NCBI GenBank assembly: GCA_029379385.1
Contig: CM055611.1
Span: 24,642,092-24,706,091, forward strand
DNA: 64,000 nucleotides
Reading direction: 5' to 3'
Source: Quillaja saponaria
Taxonomy: Eukaryota > Streptophyta > Magnoliopsida > Fabales > Quillajaceae
Part shown: in pieces, positions 17,798 through 30,368 of the stretch
Position numbering within the stretch: the stretch's first letter is position 1
Layout of the letters: each line of letters begins with the position of its first letter
Translations under genes and position numbers: made by a program
Notes under the pieces: model-generated
The model's input: the letters and a program-made list of their open reading frames with translations, nothing else
Databases searched by the model: none
Told to the model about the DNA's origin: nothing

Positions 17798-20700
17798 TTC
17801 AACCCGAACAAATTAGAAATCAATTTTGAAGATCTTTCAGCTTTTCACCCCACCATCCAAAAAAGAAGAACAAATTGAAGGGAAGTGGTGTAAAGCAACC
17901 ACCCCTGGAGCAACACATGGAAATGACAGTAAAGTAACAACCTTGGGATGGCTTGCGATTAAAGAAGACCCACAATTGTATCAGAGAAGAAGTAATTAAA
18001 AGCAGTCAGGTTATAGCAGAAGAATGAGTTAGGTAGGATACACCAAGTTTTCATTTTTTGTCAAACCCAGCTCCAATTTTGCAGAGCTGAAAATTGGAGT
18101 AAATTAGTTTCTTTTCTCATTTGTGATGAGTGAGATGACTGATCAAACCAGAGGTTTGGTGGGGTTGTCTCTGTGTATTTGTGTCAGCGTGAGGGACAGA
18201 GATTGAGAGCTGTTACAATAGCACTGTTAATTGATATATATTAGTTGAAATATGAGACTCTGTCAATTGTTTGCTTGCCTTTTCTGTGTTTATTGAGGCA
18301 ATAATTCTTTTGTTTTGGTAAGTTATTGAGGCAATAATTCTACCAAAGCATCATTTTAGTTTGAAAAAAACAAAGTAGAAGCTTGTTACAGTGTTAAAAT
18401 TCTTTGACTCTTTTTCAGTAATGTCCTGCATCCAATAATTGCATGGATGACCAATAGGTTACAAGCTGAGAGTTCCAATATTTTATTTTTCATTATCTAA
18501 TCAACTTTCATTTTAAAAGATTATAGAAGATTGTGAGTTGCCGTTTAGGTTGTTGATCGAATAGTCAAGAAGACGTATTTTATGAAGATTTTGTAAGCTT
18601 AAATTTTCTCAGTGAGTATCGTAAAGAATAAAATTTATATACATATTTTAGTTTTGTCTTAATTGAACTGTTTTTATCTGAATTAAAGAAATAAAATTAT
18701 TTATAAACTGATCACACAATTGCCAAATAAAAGAAGAAAAGTAAGTAACCAACTCAGTTACGACACCTGAGATAAAATGCACACTTACCAAACACGTAGG
18801 GTATATTAATTTGACAAAGCATTAACCCCACAAACATAAATTGATATCAACCTTATATGTACTAGGGAAAGGTTGGAATTTATGGATTTTTAATTTTTAA
18901 CACACCAAAAGAAATCAAGATAATCATTGTCCTTTGAATGACCATGTGTCCATGTCTAATTAAATTGTTAAAATCACTTTTCTTGTTTAAACTGTACTAA
19001 TATTGTTCTTATTACCCAAAAACAATAATGTGAATAATTACTCTGTAATTTGTAAAATGACAATGCATAGTCCAATAATCAACAATGTGAAGATTGTCCC
19101 TACCAAAACCAACAAGATTTGGTAGTTGTTTTGTAATGCAATGTAGGACTCCACCTTTTACTTTAAACGATGAAAATGTTGCTGACCATGACCTAATAAA
19201 GTTATGGGCATTCAACATTCAAACACTCAGATTTAAATCTCTCACATATGTGTCGGTGAAATTGCTCAAGTTTAATTTTGCCATTACTTGGTAATAAGAC
19301 AAAGGGTAGTTCAAAATAAATTAAAACCTCCAAATGATTTAATTAACTTTCTTTCATATCATACAAGTTCTTTTAGTAAAGTTATGTGTATGAAATAAAT
19401 ATGAAAGTTTTGGAGTTCACGTGAAATTAACATACAATTTAAAGTGACACACATAATAACATGCTTAACAAATAAGTAAAAAGAAAAAGATATGGCACTG
19501 ACTTACCTGGTTTGACCAATTGATGGCTTTAATCATTGTTCTTATTTGGAGAAATCTCAAGATAATGAAGAGGTGACATACTTTTGGAAAGGATCATTAA
19601 ACATAGATCCTCAAAAAGTTGTTCTATTTTAAGTTTTAGGTGTCAAATATTTAGTTGATCACTTGAAAGTGTTTATCTTTCTCCTAACATCTACAGTTAA
19701 TTTATGATCTTTAAATTGGAAAAAGAAAGAAAGAAGAAAAAATGGATGAGTCATGGGGTTTGTACCTTTGTGGTTCAGAATCTTTATCTATCCTTTATAT
19801 TTGATAATGAAAGATACATATAGAAAAAAGATTGGGCTTTATGGTTGGAGAAAAAAGATTACTCGGCTTTCATTTTCTAATGTAATGGAAAATTTTGCAC
19901 AAGGAATGGGCTTTTCCTTTGACGAAAGGAAATATTATTGGGCTTCAATGTTTCGCTCATCACACAAGTAACAACAGCTTAAATAATAGATTCAATTACA
20001 TTTTATTCTTACAAATTATCAATAATTTTATAATTAAATTAGATACATATCTTATTTATTTAAGTCGTATTTAGTATATAATTTCAAATCATCTAAATTA
20101 ATAATTAAATCTAACAAATGACATCAAAAAGACTAAACTATTCTCATTATAATATTTTTTTAATATCTTTCCCTTTTGTATATCTTTTTTTTCTTCTTTT
20201 TCTATGAAATTGAACACTTTATATTAATTAAATTTTAGAGCATATCTATTGACAATATTTGAATAATTTGAAGTTGTTTTTACATAATTTTTAAATTATC
20301 AATATATTTACTAATATTAGAAAAATATTAATATCTATATATTTACTAATATTTATTTATCATTAAAGTTTTTTTTTCTTTTACATAATATTTATATGTT
20401 TTCTCATTATCAACTATTAGAAAATATATATATTTACAATATCTTCTCATTATTGTATTATTTTAATTTCTAGAAGAACAAAATAAGAAAAAGCGATAGA
20501 AATGATGAAAATATAGAACAAAAATATATAACAAGGATAGTTTAGTTTTATTTGAGTTAATATATTAGATTTAGTTACAAATATGAATGCTTGATAAGAT
20601 TATTAGTTAATTATGACTCAAATAAGTGATTATGTTATTAATTCTAGAATTCACAGGGGATAATAGAAACAAGTAATAATTAGAGTGCTTCAAATAAAGA

Positions 20701-22256
20701 AAATGTGAGTGCCAAATTTAATAATGAGTTAGAATTTATTAAATAATAGTTAACTCAATATTAGAAATAATTAATATATATATATATATATAAACACCAA
20801 GGTTAGGCAATGGGGATATGACTTTCATTCTGTCAATAATTAATTATTAAAAATCTTAGGTTAGCTGTTGCAACTTGCAGTCCAATACAACCGGTGCTGT
20901 TAAATCTCGTGGGCTTTGTTTTTGTTTTAGTTTAATGGTAGGTCTAAATTCTAATAAAGGTAGTATTATATGTAATTCAAACATCCAATTAAAATTATCA
21001 TTTGACAAAAACCTTTGAGGAAATTTATTATTTATTTTCTGTCGGTGGGAAGTCTAAATAATCTAAAAATTATCTTAAATTAAAATTAAACTAAATAATT
21101 TTTAGGCAATGATTTGGTACTATAGCAACTATTATAGGTAAATTGAAGCTCCAGCAATTGATTTTTGAATGCTGAGAAGATATTGACTTGGATCTGCTTC
21201 ATATGTAATGGAACATCACTTTCACACGTGTTAGGTGTACAACAACCAAAGGAGAAATACATAAAAGGTCCAAAACAGGTGAGGTGGAGGCATCTATGAT
21301 GGTTACAAATTAATTTGCTTCATATTCATCTTGGCGCGTTTGCTCTACTTTCTTTTTAATAGTTGGGAGGGGTTACTTTGTAAAAATAAAATAAAATAAA
21401 TAACATTATTATAATTAATTTTCACAAGTTCATTGTTTTGAGTGTGACCAGAAGATTATTGTTGAAAACTCAAAATTTTCACCATTTCATTCACTTGCTT
21501 TTTGTTTTTTTACAGTTCTACAATTTTGGGTCAATCTATCTTGACACGAAATGATTTAATAATAGAGGTTAACGAAATTTATTTTATATAAAAGTTAATA
21601 ATTTCTTGAACTAACGATATTTATTTTTATTTTTTTATTTGAGGCCTAAAGATTGGTTCTCTTTTTGTTTTTGTTTTTTTTTTTTTTTAATTTAATGAAA
21701 TACAACTCATCCATATCATCACTCTCAATTTTTTTTATATAAAATTCTCTTTATTTTTCACCACTTTTTAGAAAAATAGCAATAATCATTTGGTCAAGGT
21801 CAGGATGAAATGGTTTATCTTTAAAACAACGGAAGATGCAAAGTGGTATTTAACCATATTGTACATCTCACGCGGCCAAATTGAAAGTTGGAATTATTTT
21901 GGTTTTGGTATGATGTTGCCGTCTCTCTCCTTACTACTCCACCTTTCTTCCATTCATGACTTTCACATTTTCCTTCCACTGTTCCACACCTTCCAAGTAC
22001 CACTCACCCTCTCCACTATCCTCCTCATAAACCTCCCCCTCTGTCTCTGTACCTAATCGAACAGTTTCCACCTCATTTACTTTTATTTTTGTCATTGAGG
22101 ACAAAAATCAAACACCTGTTCTGCTTAATTCTTAAGAGCCCAAAAGTGCTATTTCTCATTCTTTCTCCCTCAGACCCAAACACAAAACACATTTCTCCTT
22201 CTTTTCTCTTAGCCAATTGCTTGTACTTTAAAAAAAAAACACACGCAAACCACACC
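17798..22256. other. Divergent intergenic region between the ALE2-like and NHL genes
   Basis: About 17798-18240 is probably the 5'UTR and promoter of the ALE2-like gene, with AATATATATCAA on the minus strand near 18231-18242 as a possible TATA box. The remainder to 22256 is AT-rich, with (TA)n near 20773-20791 and T-rich runs near 21676-21690. I see no gene or bounded transposon in it. Confidence 0.5.
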
Positions 22257-23009
22257 ATGACCGACAGGGTCTACCCGAATTCCAAGCCCGCCACAAACGG
22301 CGGAACAAACCCACCATTTCCCGCCACCAAGGCTCAACTCTATGGCGCTACACGCCCTGCCTACCGCCCTCAATCCCAACACCGTCGTAGCCGTCGTAGC
22401 TGCTGTCGCTCCTTATGCTGCTGGCTAATTGTTATCATCATCACCCTCATCTTCCTCGTCGCTATAGCCGGTGCCATTCTGTACGTCCTCTACCGCCCTC
22501 AGCGCCCTTCTTTTTCCGTCAGTACCCTCAAACTCTCATACCTTAACCTCACTTCCTCATCAACCATTAATTCCAAATTCAACCTCAACATCACAGCTAG
22601 AAACCCCAACAAGAAAATCGCATTCATTTACAATCCCATAACCATAAGCGTACTCTCCGATGACATTAATGTCGGTGACGGTACAATACCTTCATTTATC
22701 CATGGCAAGAAGAACAGTACATTGTTGAAGGCTTCCATATTGAGCTCTGGTCAAGCAATAGAGAGTGGGGATGTTAGTAATCTGAAGGCTAACATTAAAA
22801 GCAAAAATGGGTTGCCATTGAAGATAAGATTGGACACAAAAGTGAAAGTGAAGATGGGAGGATTGAAGACAGAAAAGATTGGAATTAGGGTCAATTGTGA
22901 TGGTATTAAGGTTACTGTTCCCTCCGGGAAAACTCCGGCGACGGCATCGACTTCGAACGCTAAGTGTAAGGTTGATTTTAGAATCAAGATCTGGAAATGG
23001 ACTATCTAA
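22257..23009 (+). CDS. NDR1/HIN1-like (NHL, LEA_2 family) membrane protein
   Basis: A single exon encodes 250 residues. ATG at 22257 is chosen (context CACACCATGA) because the protein from there matches the family; an in-frame upstream extension is T-rich and unlike it. A Pro-rich N-terminal cytosolic part (1-48) is followed by a Cys/Arg cluster (RRSCCRSLCC) and one membrane span at about 56-80, ending YVLYRPQRPSFSV, the usual NHL junction. The outer LEA_2/WHy-like domain has the motif ITARNPNKKIAFIYNPITIS and several N-glycosylation sites (NLTS, NITA, NSTL). It ends KVDFRIKIWKWTI. Proteins of this kind sit at the plasma membrane; NDR1, HIN1 and NHL3 are tied to pathogen and stress responses. 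It most resembles the NHL6/NHL13 type, but I cannot fix the ortholog. Confidence 0.9.
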   Translation: MTDRVYPNSKPATNGGTNPPFPATKAQLYGATRPAYRPQSQHRRSRRSCCRSLCCWLIVIIITLIFLVAIAGAILYVLYRPQRPSFSVSTLKLSYLNLTSSSTINSKFNLNITARNPNKKIAFIYNPITISVLSDDINVGDGTIPSFIHGKKNSTLLKASILSSGQAIESGDVSNLKANIKSKNGLPLKIRLDTKVKVKMGGLKTEKIGIRVNCDGIKVTVPSGKTPATASTSNAKCKVDFRIKIWKWTI

Positions 23010-25819
23010 TGATCATGATGATGAAGAGGAGGAGGATGATGGAAGAGTACAAGAAGTCAAGAAGAAAGGTGTTGATGTTTTGTTGTCTTTGTTTACTTAA
23101 TTTCTTTTTTCTTTTTCTTTTTTTTGTGAAATTTTTTTCTTTCAATTTGGTATATTTTGCTTTATAATTTGTTGATAAATTCTCAATGTTTGTAAATTGA
23201 AGAAAGTTTGGTGCTTGAATGTAGGGATACAGAAAATGGTTATATAGTTTGTCAAACAAAAATTGCTTTGTTTTTAATTTTTATGTCTTTTGCAAAGTTG
23301 AAAGTACAACTATTGAGAATTAATTGTTCATTTTCTTCCCTATTTTCCTGTTTAAATATTAATTGCATTCTTTAGTATATGTGTGTTTGATTTGAAATTA
23401 TTTTAATTATTAGAATCGATTTTGATGGCTTACACATTAAGATAGTTAACCATCTTATATTTTTCATATGATTTTTTTAACCATTTAGTAAATGGAGAGA
23501 GAGGAAAAGAAATAAGTGAGAGAAAAAGTGTATTTAGGAGTGAAAAAATGAGAGATATGAGAGAAAATAGTAATTTATATTTTTTTATTTGGAGTTGAGG
23601 AGATGATAAAATATTTATATTTTAATAATTTTATTCTTAAAATACTTTAATGAAGTATTAGTGAATATTTAATAAAAAATAATATGATATATTTGACACT
23701 GTAATAAAATACTTATTCTTCCTTGCCAAATTTTGAAATAATTACAAATTAGAAGTTTGGAGGGATACATCAAAAAGATATAGTATATTTTCCTCTATTT
23801 CTATTCTGCTCAATTCAATAAATCCTAAACGCTTTTGTTAAATTTTATAAATAAAAAATTTGTAATATATAATATAGTAGTTCATGATTTTAATAATATT
23901 TAATGTATAAATAATTATTTTAAAATTATATTTATTACATCTTAATACGTGTTCTTATAACTTCGAGAGCTAAAAAATCTATTTTAAAAAAATCTTTCTT
24001 CATAATTAAAGCATTAGAGTATTAATTTAATTAATAGATATAACTCATTGCAATTGGATTCATTCTGAATTTCATTTATTGTAATTAGATAGTATACTCG
24101 TGTATCTAAATTTTACATTTTTATAATTAAATAATATCTTCTAGAGAAGCACTTTAGAATTTGAATACGAATAAATATCTAATTAATAATATATTTTTAC
24201 CATTTGAACTAAAATTAGTAGAGAACTTGAAGAATTAGTTAAGAATCCTTAAATAATTAGCTATATAAGGTTGAATAGCTGGCTACAGGTTTGCATGGAA
24301 AATGAAATAGCTTTTCCTCACACAAATAAATGACAAATTAGGTTGGTCCCCAAGTCAAGAAAGGTTTGTTATGGTACTTAATTTTCTAGACTTAAAATTT
24401 TTAATATTGAGAATAAAATTTTATAATTTCTTTTAATTCAATCGTAAATAATTTTGTTTTTGATTAAAAAAAATTAATTAATTAAAATATATGTAAATTA
24501 TTTTGAACAGTCACTAAATAAAAACAATCGACAAATTAGACAAATTAAGAAGTAGGGGAAATAGTAAGTATGATTTCGTATTCATACCGAGGTGGGTCCT
24601 GTGAACGTGTACATATGTAGTAGTGGGATAGAATGATAGATAGTTGTTGTCACAAATTTTGGTTTACTTATTGGCGTCGGTGGAGGCTTAAGTGGGCTTC
24701 AATTATTGTGGTCTCTATTTGAAGTTGGTTCACATGGTGGAGAACAAGGAATAGGAGAATAAATATCTTTTTTTTTTTTTTTTTCTTTTCCTATTAATTA
24801 ATTATACATGAAGAACATGTATATTTTGTTGGGGACATATTAATTTTGAGGGGATGTTCAACCTAAAGATTATATCATGTAACTATAATTTTAGAAAATT
24901 TTGAATTAATTAGCAAAAAAGAAAAAGAAAAAGAAAAGAAAAACTTGTTTGAATAATTGAAATAATCAAACTTAGGAAGAAGTGACTTGATTTTTAAATT
25001 TATGATATTTATTTTTCAAATAATTAAACTAGTTTTAATTTAACTAGTAATTAATCATATTTTACATCTTATTTGAATTTTAAAAATAACCAAGATTAAG
25101 TATATGAAAGAACTTTAAATTTATATATTATTTCGCTTGAGTTATGATTAATTACATGTGCAGAGTGCAAAGCAATAATTGGAGCGATGTGTGTCACAAT
25201 TAGTAGTATTTCATTTTCAGGTCCACGGGCATGAGAAATTGAGAAAGAAGTTACATGTGAAATGTGATAGTTTGAGCACATCTTTGTTTTCCTTTATTTT
25301 TGGGAGATTCTTACGCCAAGAATATATAAATTATTTTTGGGAGAACCTTTGCTATTTAATTTCCATGCATGTTACTTAAAAATTAAAATTCAATTTTATT
25401 TATTTAGTTTATAATTTTGAATGATTCCTCAAAATAGAATTGTATACATTAACATTAATTGAGTCCAACATAGACAGTTTCATTTCTTTTACATGATATT
25501 CCACTCCACCACCAATTGATTTCTCATTTCTTATAAGCTAGTTACAAGCTTCAAAATCATCCGTTTTCATCACAAATAATTAATTGTGCATTAATTATTA
25601 GATACAACAAACATGTATGTATGTCTGTCATGTTATTTTTTTTCGTTATTAAATGTGCAGCTGATTTATTTATTTTTAAAAAAAATATATTGATCCCAAT
25701 CCATTGAGTTGAAGCACCTTTACCAACTTATTCCTCCGTATCTCATATGAATTTTATAACATTGGATAACAAACTTTTTTCAAGTGGATATGCCTTCGAC
25801 TATACCAGAGGCCTAATTT

Positions 25820-26020
25820 TACTTGTTAATCGCATAATCTATGACGATTTATGGTTTAAGTTACCAAAAACATAAATCGTCATAAACTGTAGCGATTAAA
25901 AAGTAGACCATAAATTTTCATGACGATTAACAAGTAAATTATATCATAAATCATCAAAAAGTAGAGCAATTAACAAGTAAATTATAAATTATCATAATTT
26001 AAAATAATTAGCAAGTATCA
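25820..26020. repeat. Inverted repeat plus short tandem block with GACGATTTATG motif
   Basis: Arms 25826-25853 and 25871-25900 form an imperfect stem: TGACGATTTATG on the left pairs with CATAAATCGTCA on the right, with more pairing outside. To the right, segments built on CAATTAACAAGTAAATTATA and similar follow one another at about 40-45-base steps up to 26020. The core motif GACGATTTATG also appears in the tandem array at 44286-45605. Confidence 0.65.
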
Positions 26021-27710
26021 TACCGAAACATAAAATAGACAACAAGTGTGGTTATTTTTAAACAAATATCACTAGTCATAACTTTTGACATATAATATGT
26101 TGAAATGACCTCTGACTATTTCATCTTGCTTATTGTTTTGGGAAGAAATTGGATTTAATAATTTTTAAGGCCCTTCTTGAAAACAATTGGTAGTTAGATT
26201 GGATGTTTGGAGATTATCAATTTGCATTTTAATTGACAGAATTAAAAGGTTGCCCACAACAATGTGGGCAGCCTTTGCAATTTGAGGAAATTGATGTACT
26301 TAATTTTAATGAACTAAAAACCATAAAAGTGAACTTGTTATTGGCTAACCAAATTAGCGGTGACCATTTTAATGGTTTGCAACATTTCAAACTCCACATA
26401 CTATTCTCATTATCATCAATAAATCATAAGTTAATTCATAAAAAAAATAAGAATATATAGATTGTGTTAAAATAGGCATTATTGCAGAATCTCATATAAC
26501 AATTTTTTTTAATTTGTTAAAATAAGTTATTTAAAAATTTCTTAATAGTTAATGTATCTATCATAATATAATAATAAACTATTATTTTAAAAATATTTTA
26601 ATTTAATCATTTAGAATACAAATTTGTTTAGGACAATGTTTAAAAGAAAAGCCCACTCGTTCCTGTGTTGGCACTCTCGAGCTTAAAAGTTAAGACTCTA
26701 CTGACTACAAACCATGGAGTGGAACTGATAAATCCAAAGCCACGTGTTCAGGTTTATTTGATTTCTGCAATGTATCAAATATTAAAGAGTTACAAAATAG
26801 TAAATTAATATTATTATTATTATAAATATGTTTGTTTCTATAACATTTTGACAAAATAGTAATATGTGCCTAATCACGAGCTTCCAACAAATTTGCCAAC
26901 AATGCTTGGGGTTGCAAGTGTCTCATTGCTATTGACGAACCTATTTGATACCTCTCTCTCTCACACCACACACACAAACCCAGATGACTGCCAGTATATT
27001 TACAAAGGCATTGCAAGTCAAAAAGCAAAAAAAAAAAAAAAAAAAAAAGGAAAAAGGAAATCCATGCATGCCCTGATTAGGATGCTATGCCGTAAGGCTT
27101 CTGGAACTTTTGTTTCATGTAAACATGCTGTAGGTCTCTGTTCAGCTTATACACACATTTTGTCTTTAAGATATTTAAACTTGAAAATTGACATATATGT
27201 CACCGGTTTTGTCTTTTTATGTTTCCTTTCCTAATGCCTAATTGAGATTTTAATTAGTATCTTAATATGAAGCAACAGGAGGACAACAAAAGTGACAAAA
27301 TCTTTATCATCAACCCCATTCTCTTTTAACATTTCCAACTTGTGGATCCAATTGTATTTCGTCATTGTAATCTTGATCCCATTTTAATCCTACATATGTT
27401 GTTAATCTGTCTGAATGACAGTTCAGTTCTAAAAAACTTAAAAACTTTAAACGCCAAGGGTTTGCTAGCTGAATGTAGCTCCTTGTGATTGGAAGACAAC
27501 AAAGTAACAAGATCTTTGGAAATACCGTTAAGAAATAGTTGGAATAACCGCCAAAACTAAAATTTTATATATTTTAAGAGCGAAGTGGCCTATGACTGAG
27601 AAATACATTAGTTAAAGGATGCCAAAAATGTACTATGTCAGTGTCATAAGTGCCAGCTAATCGTGAGAATCGAAACATATACACCAATTCATATAAAAGG
27701 CTACCTTTTC

Positions 27711-27722
27711 CCCATATATATC
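27711..27722 (+). promoter_or_regulatory. Possible TATA box of the ammonium transporter
   Basis: CCCCATATATAT lies about 70 bases before the ATG at 27786, giving a plausible short 5'UTR. Support is positional only. Confidence 0.3.
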
Positions 27723-27785
27723 CATCAAAATTTCTTTCATTCTCAGGAATTTTTATTTCTTTTCGAGTTAAATACAGAAGAAAAA

Positions 27786-29776
27786 ATGAATAACACTACC
27801 TTTGCTCTTCCTCCTAACCTTTTGCCCGACGATGCCAACCCGGATTGGATGAACAAAGGTGACAATGCTTGGCAGCTCACTGCTGCAACACTAGTTGGCC
27901 TCCAAAGTATTCCGGGGCTTATGATACTATATGGAGGTGCAGTGAAGAAGAAATGGGCAGTGAATTCTGCATTCATGGTGCTTTATGCTTTCGCTGCAGT
28001 TCTTCTTTTGTGGGTTCTCTATGGATATCAATTATCCTTTGGTAATACACTTGTGTCATTTTTGGGAAAGCCAAACCTTGCACTAGACCAAAAATACCTC
28101 TTAAAACAGGCATTTTCTGGCAAGCTCCCCAATGCCACAATGGTGTATTTCCAATGTGTTTTCGCAGCCATTACTTTGATTTTGATAGCTGGAGCCTTGT
28201 TGGGACGCATGAATTTCAAAGCATGGATGCTATTTGTGCCTCTCTGGCTAACATTTTCCTACACTATAGGTGCGTTTAGTATATGGAGTCCTAAAGGTTT
28301 TCTCTACAAGATGGGGATAATTGATTTTTCTGGTGGGTATGTTATACATTTGTCTTCTGGAGTTGCTGGATTTACTGCAGCATATTGGGTATGACAATCT
28401 TCCTTCTCTTTTACCGATGCCTCTTTCAGTATAATGATTCTAAAAGTAAAAGCATTGAGATTACTAACTTAAAACACATAACAAAGAAAATCAATGTTAG
28501 TAGAAAGACAAATTAACTTCCCTCTTTCAGATTATGTAGACAGAATATGAGGATCTTAGGGTATCAAGCAGTTGAAAACTCTGAAAAGTATCAGTATTAT
28601 AATAGTTAAATTGAATGGATCCCATAGGGGTTTGTAGCCTGACAATCATTATAACAAATGTTCTACACACCATCCACATTAGAACTGTCATCAGCACCTA
28701 TAATGACATTGTCGTGGCGTTTGTACTTCTTGGCAGGTTGGTCCTCGCCTAAACAAGGACAGAGAAAGGTTTCCTCCGAATAATATCCTCATGATGTTAA
28801 CTGGGGCAGGACTGCTATGGATGGGTTGGACTGGCTTCAATGGAGGAGGTCCTTTTGCAGTGAGTGTTGATGCTTCCTTGGCCGTCTTGAACACGCACAT
28901 ATGCACGGCTACTAGCTTGCTCACATGGCTAATGCTTGATCTCATATTTTTTGGGAAACCTTCTGTCATTGGAGCGGTTCAAGGCATGATCACTGGTTTG
29001 GTTTGCATAACTCCAGCTGCAGGTTAGTATAGTACAAATTCCTTGGGCTAGCTTTTTACTTATATATATATATATATATATGACAAAGTCATAGAAATTT
29101 TTTTCTTTTACATGTTAAATGCACATAATGAAATATTAATTTTTTTTGGCTAAAAGAAAAAAACACAACTATAACATCATCTTCTAGAATGCAAGCACAA
29201 TAACAATGTTGATGCTTGTCATCTGATGCAGGGGTTGTACAAGGATGGGCAGCAATTATAATGGGGTTGTTCTCTGGCTCAATTCCTTGGTTCACCATGA
29301 TGGTTATCCACAAGAACTCAAAACTCCTTCAGAAGGTTGATGATACCATGGCTGTTTTGCACACACACGCTATTGCCGGAATGCTAGGAGGAATCCTCAC
29401 CGGACTCTTTGCTGAGCCAATTCTGTGCAATTTGTTCTATGCTGCATACAATGAGTATGTTGGTGTGTTTTACGGCTTCCATATGAATCAATCCAAAAGT
29501 GGATTTAGGCAAATGGGCATCCAGATTCTTGGGATTTTATTTGTTATCATACTAAATGTGATAAGTACAAGTCTAATATGCCTCTTTGTGAGACTTTTTA
29601 TTCCACTGAGGATGTCTGAGGAGGATATGGAAATAGGTGATGAGGCTGCTCATGGTGAAGTAGCTTATGCTATTTGGGGTCAGGGTGAAAAGTTAGAGAG
29701 TTCAAGTTCCAAGTATGGAAGTTCACATGATATTGAAGCAACTGGGAACAGAAAAAGGGCAGTTGAGATGACATAG
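27786..29776 (+). CDS. Ammonium transporter, AMT2/AMT3 (MEP-type) clade
   Basis: Three exons, 27786-28388, 28737-29022 and 29232-29776, encode 477 residues with matching phases. ATG at 27786 gives the usual start [29 protein letters not shown], with the short outside N terminus typical of MEP-type plant AMTs. The protein then carries about eleven hydrophobic spans. Family landmarks are [32 protein letters not shown] (first pore His), [34 protein letters not shown] (second pore His) and a C tail with [18 protein letters not shown], which in AMTs is a trans-acting regulatory tail. It should move ammonium or ammonia across the plasma membrane. The exon layout and tail place it with AMT2/3/4-type genes rather than AMT1. 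Which number applies cannot be decided here. Confidence 0.94.
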
Positions 29777-30368
29777 AACTACAACGTTGGTTTTGAATAA
29801 CACAGGAACAGCCTAGAGAATAAAAGTTGTTAATGGAACTATTCTTCTTTTAAAGTACACTTGATATACTTTCCTTCATTTCTCACGGAAAAAGTTTGTT
29901 ACATTTATACATTGTTGTACTATAAAGTATAAACCAACCTTAATTTATGTTTGAAGTTTTCAACTTTCAATTCCTTATATTCTATTCTAAAATAAATCTG
30001 GTATAAGTTTGTATTTTCTGTTGTTTGTTTTGCTTGAAGTTTCAATTACCTATATTTTGTCTTAGACAAGACCTAGCACAGGAATGTATGTTCAAATGAA
30101 TTCATTAATGGCCAAAACAAACTAACTCTTATTGTGCTTGATTTGATTAGAATATCAATTTATAAGAGATGTTTGATATGTATCATTGGAAGAAGGATAA
30201 GTACACTTAGCACAATAATATCTATCCTCTCAGCTCACATTCCTTCCCTTCATATATCCCCTAATCAACTTTAACCAAAACTACCAAAACTCCCAAACTC
30301 CCAAACAATGCCTTAGGTCTCAACTTAAACCTATTAGCAGAAGAGGGCCTCCTGGTCCTCGATGCCTT
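29777..30368. other. 3'UTR of the ammonium transporter and spacer
   Basis: The 3'UTR probably ends within the first 200-250 bases. The rest is spacer leading into the PPR pseudogene, with no other gene seen. Confidence 0.5.

Larger units (their letters stand above)
23010..27785. other. Long AT-rich intergenic region
   Basis: No gene seen over 4.8 kb. It has poly-T near 24769-24784, a hairpin-rich tandem block at 25820-26020 (separate entry), and poly-A at about 27028-27048. The last 250 bases are the promoter and 5'UTR of the ammonium transporter. Confidence 0.5.

Noticed and set aside
19012..19294. Overlapping small open frames on both strands
   Set aside because: No motif, splice context or composition unlike random AT-rich DNA.
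22089..22256. N-terminal extension of the NHL protein to an upstream ATG
   Set aside because: The extension is encoded by T/C-rich leader-like DNA and does not match the family; ATG 22257 gives the usual start.
23383..23835. Possible MITE with weakly similar ends (GTGTTTGATTTG / GCGTTTAGGATTT)
   Set aside because: The ends do not align well and no target duplication was found.
27310..27510. 66-codon minus-strand open frame before the ammonium transporter
   Set aside because: No family resemblance and it sits in the presumed promoter region.
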